NCBI GenBank assembly: GCA_011174795.1
Contig: DUEY01000017.1
Location: forward strand, 1 to 49,068
Direction: 5' to 3'
DNA: 49,068 nucleotides
Source: Dehalococcoidia bacterium
Lineage (GTDB): Bacteria > Chloroflexota > Dehalococcoidia > SZUA-161
Shown here: positions 1 through 8,935 of the stretch, piece after piece
How positions within the stretch are numbered: the stretch's first letter is position 1
Layout of the letters: each line of letters starts with the position of its first letter
Program-made: the position numbers and the translations under genes
The notes under the pieces: generated by a model
Database searches by the model: none
Told to the model about the DNA's origin: nothing
The model's input: the letters and a program-made list of their open reading frames with translations, nothing else

Positions 1-1020
1 TCCTCCCATCTTAAACTCGGTATTGGGAACTTTTACCGAATCTGCTTTGGAAATAGTATGTATCTCTCTACAGAGGATTTGTCAACTATATGTGCTAGTC
101 CGATACTGTAAATCGTCAGCGTAAATAGGACACTTTTAGGACAGAGGCTAATGGACACGTTGGGGCTTGCTCGTACTCAATCGAGGCAGTAAAGTACTTT
201 TTGAAGCTGCAGCGATACTCTAATCGTGATTTCGACAGCCTGAATAGGGTGTGACCATAGAAAGCTACGGTTTGTAAGACAAGATGCCTTCGTGTTGAAG
301 CTAGGATTTTCGTGGTCTGCAGCTAAATACCCCATGTTCGACCTTCTGAGTCGCTTTTTGGCCGACCTTCTGAGTTGACCTTCCGAAGACCCTAGTAACA
401 CACTAGTAATTAACCGATCCTCGATATCCTTTTCCTAATTAAGTAGATATCACGCTATAATGCGGGATATCAGTTTTAGCCAGCCTTTTTACTCTATTTT
501 CCCCGCCGTAGACCTCTACTTCGGGCCCTATGTCGTCTCCATAAGATCTGCCAAACGTCGTACTACCAAGAAATGTATCGTATGTGTCTCACAAACCCAA
601 GTAATTATCAGCGGCCGCTATTTTCCCCTATTGCGTCCGGGGCTCTACTAGAGCGACTCTAGCCCTTGGCGCTTAAGGTAAGCTATTTACATTCCTAAAA
701 AGGCTTGAGCAATCAGCACAAAGACATATCTCAAAGGACTTATAAACAGTGATAACAAAATTGCTATGGGGACCGAGGAAAGACTATCTGTGTTCGCTTC
801 GCGGTCTGTCCACGAGGCATCGGAAGCATGCTCCATCCCAATACTACATAAGATAAGGTACGAAGGCTTTGCTTATCGTGAACCGTATTATAAGCTGATA
901 CAATTATGAGTGTTAGGAGCTTACGTGGCTAAATAGCTAGAGCGAATACAGTTTTAAATGTTCTTTCTTTTGTTACCGAAGCTCCACCATATCCTTCAGA
1001 ATATATTAGAACTATTTAAA

Positions 1021-1899
1021 CTAGTTAAGTTCAGCCTCTTTAATGATCTCCGGAATAAGGTCGTCCCAGCCCAGAGGCATAATATGTACTCCCTGGCATA
1101 GTGGTTTTAACTGCCGAATGATTCGGGCTGTGATATTAACAGCCTTTTTTTTACGGTCTTCACTCTTCGTGTTTGCCATCTCCTGGACAAGCTCTTCGGG
1201 AACATTTATCCCGGCGACATTCTGGTTCATGAATCGAGCCATAGCCGCGCTCTTTAGCACCACGATACCAGCTATAACCGGCACCGTAAAACTTTGGGTT
1301 TCATTCATAAAGCGCTCGAAAGACTCTGGCTCATAAACAGCCTGGGTTTGAAAAAACTTAGCACCTGCTGCGATTTTCTTTTCCATCTTTATGATTTGTG
1401 GTTCCAGAGGCTCGGCTGTGGGTGTTACCACCGCACCAAGAAAGAAATCTGGTTTGCCCTCCAGTTCGTGGCCGGACATATCATGCCCCCCATTGAGAAA
1501 GCTGGCAGCCTTGAGCAATTGCACAGAATCGATGTCATATACTGGTTTAGCATCGCGGTCATCGCCAAGAACTGGATGATCACCGGTAAGACACAGCACA
1601 TTTCTAATACCGAGAGTCCATGCACTCAGTAAGTCGGATTGAAGAGCAAGGCGATTACGATCCCGGCAGGTAAGCTGAAATACAGGCTCGAGTTTTCGCT
1701 CTACCAGCTTGGTGCAAAGAGCCAGTGAGCCTACACGCATTACCGCACTCTGTAAATCGGTCACGTTAATGGCGACTACCTGCCCACGTAGTTTTTCTGC
1801 ATCTTCCAAACATCGCTCAATATCTACGCCCTTGGGAGGACCAATCTCACCAGTTATGACGAATTTCCCGGAATCGAGAGCCTGTTGTAACTTGCTCAT
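1021..1899 (-). CDS. metF: Methylenetetrahydrofolate reductase, MetF family (copy 1)
   Basis: 292-aa ORF; FVITGEIGPPKGVD, LTCRDRNRLALQSDLL and LCLTGDHP motifs; directly downstream of a MetV-like gene and 43% or so visually similar to the second MetF copy at 6856 (not computed). Confidence 0.9.
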   Translation of the reverse strand: MSKLQQALDSGKFVITGEIGPPKGVDIERCLEDAEKLRGQVVAINVTDLQSAVMRVGSLALCTKLVERKLEPVFQLTCRDRNRLALQSDLLSAWTLGIRNVLCLTGDHPVLGDDRDAKPVYDIDSVQLLKAASFLNGGHDMSGHELEGKPDFFLGAVVTPTAEPLEPQIIKMEKKIAAGAKFFQTQAVYEPESFERFMNETQSFTVPVIAGIVVLKSAAMARFMNQNVAGINVPEELVQEMANTKSEDRKKKAVNITARIIRQLKPLCQGVHIMPLGWDDLIPEIIKEAELN

Positions 1900-1947
1900 T
1901 AGTTCGCTCCTTTTTCAATATCCCATAGGTTGAATGATCAGAAATTG

Positions 1948-2667
1948 CTAATCGTAATTAAGAACCTTATGTTCACCAGCCAGAGAAGCAAAGGTAGCCT
2001 CACCATCTCCGAGTTGAAGACTTCGGGGCCGACTCCATTTACTATGCGCTTTGGGATTTATATAATCCTTAAGCTGCTCCAAGCGCCCCAGCGCCTTCAG
2101 CCTGTCGTAGATTAGCTGCCATCCGCAATCCCGGTTTCTATCGACCTCACACTTTCCATTCTTGGCACCACCGCAAGGACCGTTAAGTAAACTTTTCGCG
2201 CAAAGAGTAACCGGGCAGAGTCCACCCGTGTACTCAACAACACATTCGCCGCACAGTGAGCAGTATTCAGTTATGAAATCATCCGAAACAGTTTCGCCGC
2301 CAAATATAGTATCGCAACCGGGATGCACCATTTCACCATCGGTGGCATCCATAACGGTATGAAATCCCTGCCCGCAGGCGAGAACCAGGAATGAATCCGC
2401 CTCCTTGATCCGGTCTGCATATTGCTCCTGAAGGTATTTTTTAGTATTCGAGAGCTTACAGAGTGAAACCCCTGGCGGTTGTGGTACGCACCAGCCGATA
2501 ACATTAGCGCCCTTTTCTTTCAGCCGCTTTGCCATCGCCTCTGTCTCAGCGACTCCGCCCGAATGGCATTTAGCCGCACAATTATCACAGCCAACAACGA
2601 ATACCTTTTCTCCGGGTTTTAGGTTAGCCATGATCTCATCTATCGGCTTTTGAATAGTGGCGTGCAT
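1948..2667 (-). CDS. metV: MetV-like methylene-THF reductase C-terminal/zinc-binding domain protein (copy 1)
   Basis: 239-aa ORF with GCDNCAAKCHSGG, CSLCGECVVEYTGGLCPVTLCAKSLLNGPCGG and GKCEV..DCGWQLI Cys motifs typical of MetV. Confidence 0.88.
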   Translation of the reverse strand: MHATIQKPIDEIMANLKPGEKVFVVGCDNCAAKCHSGGVAETEAMAKRLKEKGANVIGWCVPQPPGVSLCKLSNTKKYLQEQYADRIKEADSFLVLACGQGFHTVMDATDGEMVHPGCDTIFGGETVSDDFITEYCSLCGECVVEYTGGLCPVTLCAKSLLNGPCGGAKNGKCEVDRNRDCGWQLIYDRLKALGRLEQLKDYINPKAHSKWSRPRSLQLGDGEATFASLAGEHKVLNYD

Positions 2668-2782
2668 CTGAACAACCTCCTATTTCGTATGCTTCTTAAT
2701 CAGTTGCTTTTAAAGTTACCGACGTTTCTTTATAGATAGACTAACGGACTATAGAGAATAACTTAGAGTGACTAAATACTAT

Positions 2783-2832
2783 AAAGATAGAGGCGACCAG
2801 CCCAACTTCTATCACGTCGCCTCTATCTTTTT
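2783..2832. terminator. Strong 15-bp perfect inverted repeat followed by a T run (terminator or attenuator)
   Basis: AAAGATAGAGGCGAC (2783-2797) and GTCGCCTCTATCTTT(TT) (2816-2832), 18-nt loop. Confidence 0.6.
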
Positions 2833-2937
2833 GTCGCAAGGTCATAGATACAATTTCGTGCAGTGTATGCTTTGCTTAATCAGCAGCAGTTTCCATAAAA
2901 AAAGAGCGTTGAAACGCTGCGTCCATACGTTAAGAAT

Positions 2938-2956
2938 TATACCCCGCGGGGGTATA
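2938..2956. promoter_or_regulatory. Operator-like palindrome TATACCCC-GCG-GGGGTATA (CsoR/RcnR/FrmR-type candidate)
   Basis: Perfect 8-bp arms with a G/C tract flanked by TATA, in the divergent metV/hydrogenase intergenic region. Confidence 0.5.
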
Positions 2957-3071
2957 CAATGTCAACCTTAAGAATACGATACATAACACGACGGGTAGAA
3001 CAAATACATTAGCTTCGAAATTTGACTCCAATATATGTTGCCGTATTATTGCCGAGCGTTCTCCGATGATG

Positions 3072-3087
3072 TATACCCTAGGGTGGA
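3072..3087. promoter_or_regulatory. Second, weaker operator-like palindrome TATACCCTAGGGTGGA
   Basis: Perfect core ACCCTAGGGT (3075-3084) with a TATACCC left half-site like that at 2938. Confidence 0.35.
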
Positions 3088-3215
3088 CATGAATTCGTAT
3101 TTGGAATATACTGATACTAGTACAGATGGAGGCGGTTTATTCTCTTTTTTTTGCCTGTTTGCAGCAATTGCAGAGCCCTTTATAGGAATTGCGCTATCTA
3201 AATATTGGAGGGATT

Positions 3216-4106
3216 ATGGCAAATATAAAGACCGAAGAATATCCTGTAATCTGGTTACAGGGTGCCACGTGCACAGGTTGTTCGGTATCAGTTCTCAACT
3301 CAGTCAGCCCCACCATTAAAAACGTGCTTGTCGACGAGGTCATTCCCGGCAAGCACGTTAATCTTAGATTTCAGGCCACTGTAATGGCTGGCGCCGGGGA
3401 ACTGGTAATCAAAGCACTCGAGGAGACATGGAAGGCGAAGAAAGGCGGCTACGTTCTGGTAATGGAGGGGGCAATACCTACGAAGGGGGATGGTGCCTAC
3501 GGCTCTATAGGAGAAGATAAGGAAGGTAAACCTGTATCCATAGACTCCAGGGTAGAGAACCTGGGCCGTGACGCACTTGCTGTGATAGCTCTCGGCACAT
3601 GCGCATCTTTTGGAGGCATACCGGCAGCTAAACCCAATCCGTCTGAATGCGTCAGCGTCGGACAGCTCTTCAAATCACGTAATGTGACTACTCCCTTAAT
3701 AAATGTCCCCGGCTGCCCTCCGCATCCCGATTGGTTCGTAGGAACAGTAGCCAGTGTACTGCTGAATGGTCTACCTAAAGAAGGCGAACTTGACGAATGG
3801 AGCCGTCCTAGGGCTTTCTACGGGCAGTTGATCCATGAGAACTGCCCGCGGCGTGCCTATTATGATGAGCAGAAGTTCGCTAAGAAGCTCAGCGACCCCG
3901 GCTGTCTGTATGAACTTGGCTGCAAGGGGCCGGTAACGCATGCCGACTGTCCGCTCAGGATGTGGAACAACGGCGTCAACTGGTGCGTCGCCTGCGGAGG
4001 GCTCTGCATTGGCTGTGCTGCTCCCGGGTTCCCTGACTTGGTTTCGCCAATGTATGCGAAGACAGCAGATATTACTTTGCCGAATATAGGTCAAAGGGTG
4101 GTTTAA
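3216..4106 (+). CDS. NiFe hydrogenase small subunit, group-1-like, without Tat signal
   Basis: MANIKTEEYPVIWLQGATCTGCSVS start preceded by GGAGGG; GTCASFGG, GCPPHPDW, GCKGPVTHADCPLRMWNNGVNWCVACGGLCIGC Fe-S motifs; longer ORF start at 3189 is less likely. Confidence 0.93.
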   Translation: MANIKTEEYPVIWLQGATCTGCSVSVLNSVSPTIKNVLVDEVIPGKHVNLRFQATVMAGAGELVIKALEETWKAKKGGYVLVMEGAIPTKGDGAYGSIGEDKEGKPVSIDSRVENLGRDALAVIALGTCASFGGIPAAKPNPSECVSVGQLFKSRNVTTPLINVPGCPPHPDWFVGTVASVLLNGLPKEGELDEWSRPRAFYGQLIHENCPRRAYYDEQKFAKKLSDPGCLYELGCKGPVTHADCPLRMWNNGVNWCVACGGLCIGCAAPGFPDLVSPMYAKTADITLPNIGQRVV

Positions 4107-4110
4107 GAAA

Positions 4111-5670
4111 ATGGGCAAAATTGTAATCGATCCTATTACCCGTATCGAAGGACACCTGAAAGTTGAAGCGATGGTGGAGGGAGGAGAGGTAAAAGAGGCT
4201 AGAAGTTCAGGCACTCTGTTTCGTGGCTTTGAGATTATATTGCGAGGTCGTGATCCTCGTGACGCCAATCGGATAACTCAGCGTATCTGTGGAGTATGTC
4301 CTACGAGTCATTCCACAGCCGCTGCCCTGTGCCTGGACAGCGCATTCGGCCTTGGCGGTTCCATACCGGACAACGGCAGGCTTATACGCAACCTCATTCT
4401 AGGCGCCGCTCACATCGCCGACCATATCCTTCATTTCTACCACTTGACCGCTCTCGACTATGTAGATGTGACTAAGGTGGCTAAATACGATGGTAACGAC
4501 ACCACACTTAATTCGGTGAAGGATTTTATCGAACGTGGCGAACTTGGGCCTTTCGTGCCACGCTATGAAGGAGATTATCGTTTCCCGGCTGAGGTCGACC
4601 AGCAACTGGTAGGTCATTACATAGAGGCTCTTCGGATGCGGCGCAAGGCACAGGAGATGTGCGCCATATTTGCCGGGAAGATGCCGCATAATATGAGTAT
4701 CGTACCTGGCGGGGTCACTGAGATACCTACGGTAGATAAGATAGCTTCCTTCTTATGGAGGCTAAACGAGCTCAGAACCTTTATCGACAATGTCTACCTG
4801 CCGGATGTTCTGGCAGCGGCGGAGTTTTATAGCGACTACTTTGAGATAGGTGCCGGTTGCCGCAATCTTCTATCCTATGGCGGCTATGAACTCGATGGAA
4901 AAGACCCCGACCTTACCAGGAGGAAGCGGCTCTTCAAACAGGGTACAGTCAGCGCTGAACTGAAGCTGGGTACCCTGGACACCGGTTACATCACCGAGGA
5001 GGTAAAGCATTCGTGGTATGAGGATTCCACCAGCGGCCGCAAGCCTACCCAGGGTGAGACTATGCCCAAAGAGGGCAAGAGCGGAGCTTACTCGTGGATA
5101 AAGTCGCCGCGATACGATGGCCGGGTCTACGAGGTAGGGCCCCTAGCGCGGGTGATGGCCACCTACCTTGCTGGTGACGAGAAGGTGAAGTCGATTGTAG
5201 ACCCAGCTCTGGCGAAGTTCAAGGCAGGACCCGAGGTTATGTTCTCGACGCTGGGACGACACCTGGCGAGGGCAGTCAGCTGTAAGGTGGTGGCGGATAC
5301 CATGCCAGGCTGGCTGCTCGAACTCAAACCGGGTGAGCCTGTTTATCAGGAGTACGAGATACCTGAAGAGTCGACAGGCATGGGCCTGGTCGACGCTGCC
5401 AGGGGCGCACTGGGACACTGGATCGAAATTAAAGATAAGCGGATAGCCAATTACCAGTGTGTTGTTCCCAGTACATGGAATATGTCGCCTCGTGATGATA
5501 AAGACCAACCCGGTCCCTTAGAGCAGGCAATCACAGGCACAAGGATAAAAGATGAGGCAAATCCCTTCGAGATTGTACGTATTGTTCGGTCTTTCGACCC
5601 CTGTCTTGCCTGCGCTATACACGTTATTACCCCCAAAGGAAGAATATTAGGCAAGTACCGCGTGTCATGA
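4111..5670 (+). CDS. NiFe hydrogenase large (catalytic) subunit
   Basis: 519 aa; RICGVCPTSHS L1 and DPCLACAIHVI L2 NiFe-ligand motifs; C-terminal extension VITPKGRILGKYRVS expected for proteolytic maturation. Confidence 0.96.
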   Translation: MGKIVIDPITRIEGHLKVEAMVEGGEVKEARSSGTLFRGFEIILRGRDPRDANRITQRICGVCPTSHSTAAALCLDSAFGLGGSIPDNGRLIRNLILGAAHIADHILHFYHLTALDYVDVTKVAKYDGNDTTLNSVKDFIERGELGPFVPRYEGDYRFPAEVDQQLVGHYIEALRMRRKAQEMCAIFAGKMPHNMSIVPGGVTEIPTVDKIASFLWRLNELRTFIDNVYLPDVLAAAEFYSDYFEIGAGCRNLLSYGGYELDGKDPDLTRRKRLFKQGTVSAELKLGTLDTGYITEEVKHSWYEDSTSGRKPTQGETMPKEGKSGAYSWIKSPRYDGRVYEVGPLARVMATYLAGDEKVKSIVDPALAKFKAGPEVMFSTLGRHLARAVSCKVVADTMPGWLLELKPGEPVYQEYEIPEESTGMGLVDAARGALGHWIEIKDKRIANYQCVVPSTWNMSPRDDKDQPGPLEQAITGTRIKDEANPFEIVRIVRSFDPCLACAIHVITPKGRILGKYRVS

Positions 5671-5701
5671 TTAAATACCATGCAAGTAAGAGCTTAATTA
5701 G

Positions 5702-6172
5702 ATGAAAAAAACCGTGGTTCTCGGTGCCGGCAATGAACTGTTGGGGGATGAGGGTGTCGGGGTTCATGCAGTTCGTATATTGCATGAGGAACTGCCGCTT
5801 TCTCATACCGACATCGAGGTTATTGATGGAGGAACATCCCCTGATATATGCCACCTCATTCAGGGCGCTTATAAGCTTGTAATAGTAGATGCTGTGAAGG
5901 GTGGCTTTGCGCCGGGGACGATCTACCGCTTTACCCCAGACCAGATAGCTCAGGAAAATATAGTGACCACCTCGGTACACCAGGTTGGCATTCTGGAAGC
6001 TCTCAAGATGATGGAGTTAATGGGTGATAAACCCGAGGAGACCGTTATCATAGGGATAGAGCCCTCGGATATAGCGGTAGGGCTTGAGCTATCGCAGGAG
6101 TTGCTGGCCCGAATGCCTGAGTTCATTCAGATTATCTGCGGAGAGATTGGTTTATCTCTTGATACGAACTAA
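5702..6172 (+). CDS. Hydrogenase maturation protease (HyaD/HupD/HycI family)
   Basis: VVLGAGNELLGDEGVGVHAVRIL, EVIDGGTSPD, LVIVDAVKGG and TSVHQVGILEAL motifs; directly after the large subunit. Confidence 0.93.
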   Translation: MKKTVVLGAGNELLGDEGVGVHAVRILHEELPLSHTDIEVIDGGTSPDICHLIQGAYKLVIVDAVKGGFAPGTIYRFTPDQIAQENIVTTSVHQVGILEALKMMELMGDKPEETVIIGIEPSDIAVGLELSQELLARMPEFIQIICGEIGLSLDTN

Positions 6173-6198
6173 ACCGGAAATGAAAAGAGGGTATAAAT

Positions 6199-6843
6199 AT
6201 GCTGACTACTGAGCAAAAACCACTTGAGCAACTGCTGGAGTACCTGGATAGAGAAAAAAGTGTTTTTCTCATTGGTTGCAGGGGATGCGCTGAGGGCTGC
6301 CATACTGGTGGCGAACAGGAAGTCCTTGATATGAAGCAAAGACTGGAAGAAGCGGGTAAAACCATAACCGGCACGTCCCTTATCGACTTCATGTGCAATG
6401 AGAGCCTGGTCAGGATGACATTGCAGGCGCATGAGGATGCTATCCTATCTGCGGAATCTTTGCTGGCTCTATGCTGCGGCATTGGAGTTCAGGCGACTTC
6501 CTCGGTAGTCGACAAGATTGTCCACCCCGGGTGCAACACTGTTTCTATGGGCGGTCGGCATGGGGAATGGAGGGAGGGCGAACGTTGTATGGAGTGCGGC
6601 GATTGTGTTCTGGAGTTTACAGGAGGTATTTGCCCCATTGCCAGATGCTCAAAGATGCTTCTTAACGGTCCTTGCGGGGGCTCATCCGACGGAAAGTGCG
6701 AGGTCTCACCAGATGTGCCTTGCGCCTGGCAGTTAATAATCGAGCGATTAACGAAGCTGGGCCGTCTGGATAAGTTAGAGAGGATCGTGGCACCGAAAGA
6801 CTGGAGCGTTAGCCTTATGTCTGGCGCAGCAAGCAAACGATAG
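6199..6843 (+). CDS. metV: MetV-like methylene-THF reductase C-terminal/zinc-binding domain protein (copy 2)
   Basis: GCRGCAEGCHTGG, CMECGDCVLEFTGGICPIARCSKMLLNGPCGG, GKCEVSPDVPCAWQLI. Confidence 0.88.
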   Translation: MLTTEQKPLEQLLEYLDREKSVFLIGCRGCAEGCHTGGEQEVLDMKQRLEEAGKTITGTSLIDFMCNESLVRMTLQAHEDAILSAESLLALCCGIGVQATSSVVDKIVHPGCNTVSMGGRHGEWREGERCMECGDCVLEFTGGICPIARCSKMLLNGPCGGSSDGKCEVSPDVPCAWQLIIERLTKLGRLDKLERIVAPKDWSVSLMSGAASKR

Positions 6844-6855
6844 AGAGGAAATGCG

Positions 6856-7788
6856 ATGAAGTCAAACAGCAAGCTGGAAAAGATTCTAGAGGGAGGGCAC
6901 TTCGCTATTACCGGCGAGCTTGGCCCTCCGGCGAGCGCTAACCCTGAGGTAATAAGAAAGAAAGCTAAATATTTACGGGGAAACGTGGACGCTGTGAATG
7001 TCACCGACGGTCAGACCGCTGTAGCTCGCATGGCAAGCTGGGCAGCCTGTCTTCTAGGGAAAGAGGAAGGGCTGGAGCCGACGGTGCAGATGACATGCCG
7101 TGACCGCAATCGCATTGCCCTCCAGATGGATGTGCTGGGCATCGCTGCCCTAGGAATCAATAACCTACTGTGCCTTACCGGCGACCACCAGGTCTTCGGA
7201 AACCACCCCACAGCGAAGGGCGTTTATGACCTCGACTCCATCCAGCTTATCAAGATGGTGAAAGATATGAGGGACGAGAAGAAATTCCAGTGCGGCGATG
7301 ATATGGATGTTGAACCTCGTCTCTTCATCGGGGCTGCAGCCAACCCGTTCGCTGACCCCTTTGAGTTCAGGGTTGTTCGCTTAGCTAACAAGGTAGCTGC
7401 AGGTGCCGATTTCATTCAAACCCAGATTATCTACAATGTGGAGAAATTCGCTCAGTGGATGGAGGCGGTTCGTGACAGGGGGTTGGATAGAAAGGTGAAG
7501 ATTCTCGCGGGTGTAGCCCCGATCAAATCGGTAGGTGCAGCCCGTTATATGCAGACCAAAGTCCCGGGTATGGATGTGCCAGAGGCCGTTATCGAGCGCT
7601 TGAAAGGCGTGCCTAAGGAGGATGTTCCCAAAGAGGGTATCAGGCAGTGCGTGGATATCATAAATCAGATACGCGAGATTAAAGGAGTGGCTGGAATACA
7701 TCTTATGGCTATAGAGTGGGAGGAGGTAGTCCCCGAAATTGTTGAACAGGCAGGACTGCTACCCAGACCTCAGGTCTATCAAGCATAG
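6856..7788 (+). CDS. metF: Methylenetetrahydrofolate reductase, MetF family (copy 2)
   Basis: FAITGELGPPASANPEVI, MTCRDRNRIALQMDVLG, LCLTGDHQVFG; follows metV copy 2. Confidence 0.92.
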   Translation: MKSNSKLEKILEGGHFAITGELGPPASANPEVIRKKAKYLRGNVDAVNVTDGQTAVARMASWAACLLGKEEGLEPTVQMTCRDRNRIALQMDVLGIAALGINNLLCLTGDHQVFGNHPTAKGVYDLDSIQLIKMVKDMRDEKKFQCGDDMDVEPRLFIGAAANPFADPFEFRVVRLANKVAAGADFIQTQIIYNVEKFAQWMEAVRDRGLDRKVKILAGVAPIKSVGAARYMQTKVPGMDVPEAVIERLKGVPKEDVPKEGIRQCVDIINQIREIKGVAGIHLMAIEWEEVVPEIVEQAGLLPRPQVYQA

Positions 7789-7886
7789 CACAGGATACAT
7801 ATAATAGAATAGAAGTTTAATGAGGTAGCTGCATTTAAAAATCACAAAATTTGGAGGTTAAGGGAGGTTTAAACAAGAATAAAGGC

Positions 7887-7915
7887 TTGACAACATATTG
7901 CTAGCATGTTAGACT
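7887..7915 (+). promoter_or_regulatory. Sigma70-type promoter candidate P1
   Basis: TTGACA (7887-7892), N17, TAGACT (7910-7915). Confidence 0.55.
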
Positions 7916-7982
7916 TTCTAAAAATTCATACTTCTACTGGATGTATTACTATATCTTGGTACATGTTAGCCTGTTTGGGGTA

Positions 7983-8011
7983 TTGACAAGTCAATTGAGA
8001 CCGTTTAGAGT
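7983..8011 (+). promoter_or_regulatory. Sigma70-type promoter candidate P2
   Basis: TTGACA (7983-7988), N17, TAGAGT (8006-8011). Confidence 0.55.
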
Positions 8012-8070
8012 GGTTGCAGGTTAGTTGATTAAGCTGTGGGCGGTAGTGATATCAAAAAGAGCGTGCTGAT

Positions 8071-8475
8071 ATGATAGAGGCGATTTCGGAATTGCTCTAC
8101 ATCCTCGCCGACGGACTTCAGGAAGTAGGTCTACGTCTCGGTTTTTGCATCAGTGATTACATGTGCGGCCCTCCCTATTTTAATGAGGATGGCACAGTAA
8201 TAGTAAATAGGATTAGAGGGTTTGACGGCACGTGTCCTGAGGGAGCCGATGCGGTGTTGTTCCAGAAGAACCTTTGGTTGTTGGAATACTGGGGGCCTGC
8301 GGTATGGGGAAAGGCCCCCGAGGGCTGGGGTCCAGGAGAGTTTGGAGAGCTTAATGTCTTGCTGGTGTTTTTTAACAAGGCAGCGGCGCCTTTTGCTGCC
8401 TCTACAGGAGATCAGGTTTATTGGATGGGTAGATTAATATCCGAGGTTGCCGAGGCGGTCCAGGAACTGGTGTAA
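8071..8475 (+). CDS. Small uncharacterised protein A, MIxAI...ELV family
   Basis: 134 aa; N-term MIEAISELLYILADGLQEVGLRLG and C-term GRLISEVAEAVQELV match two downstream neighbours. Confidence 0.75.
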   Translation: MIEAISELLYILADGLQEVGLRLGFCISDYMCGPPYFNEDGTVIVNRIRGFDGTCPEGADAVLFQKNLWLLEYWGPAVWGKAPEGWGPGEFGELNVLLVFFNKAAAPFAASTGDQVYWMGRLISEVAEAVQELV

Positions 8476-8499
8476 AAAGTAGCAACGGAGTAAGATGGG

Positions 8500-8892
8500 A
8501 TGATTGACGCGATATCACAGCTACTAACTGATCTTGGGTGGGCTATCAGTGAGGCTGGCGCTCGACTGAGTTATAACGCCGCTCAAATAGCAGATAACCA
8601 GTACCTTGGTGGTAAAGATTACACTGCCATGAAAGAGTGTCAAAATTGGAATAATTACTGTAATTATATTTGGGCCGGGGAGCTGGGCAGGCCTCTCGAT
8701 GAGTGCCCGCCGAATCCATATCCCAGTTGGTGTCCGGGCTGTACCTGGGATTGTTTCAATGCAGATTTAGACGCTGCGTCAGTACTTGGTAATCTGCTTG
8801 GTTTTTCTTTCGGGTACAAGGGCGGTGAGTTAATACACGACGTAGGTGCAATAATCGCAGAACTCGCGGATGCACTGAAGGAGCTTGTGTAA
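8500..8892 (+). CDS. Small uncharacterised protein B, same family, Cys/Trp-rich centre
   Basis: 130 aa; N-term MIDAISQLLTDLGWAISEAGARLSYNA and C-term GAIIAELADALKELV; central ECPPNPYPSWCPGCTWDC. Confidence 0.78.
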   Translation: MIDAISQLLTDLGWAISEAGARLSYNAAQIADNQYLGGKDYTAMKECQNWNNYCNYIWAGELGRPLDECPPNPYPSWCPGCTWDCFNADLDAASVLGNLLGFSFGYKGGELIHDVGAIIAELADALKELV

Positions 8893-8935
8893 TCTTTAGT
8901 GAACGGGAGTACAAATAGAAAGGGGGTGAGTAAGA

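Noticed and set aside
177-651. Small ORFs of 74 and 63 aa in the left-edge region
   Set aside because: No recognisable domain, no good ribosome binding site, and composition typical of non-coding sequence.
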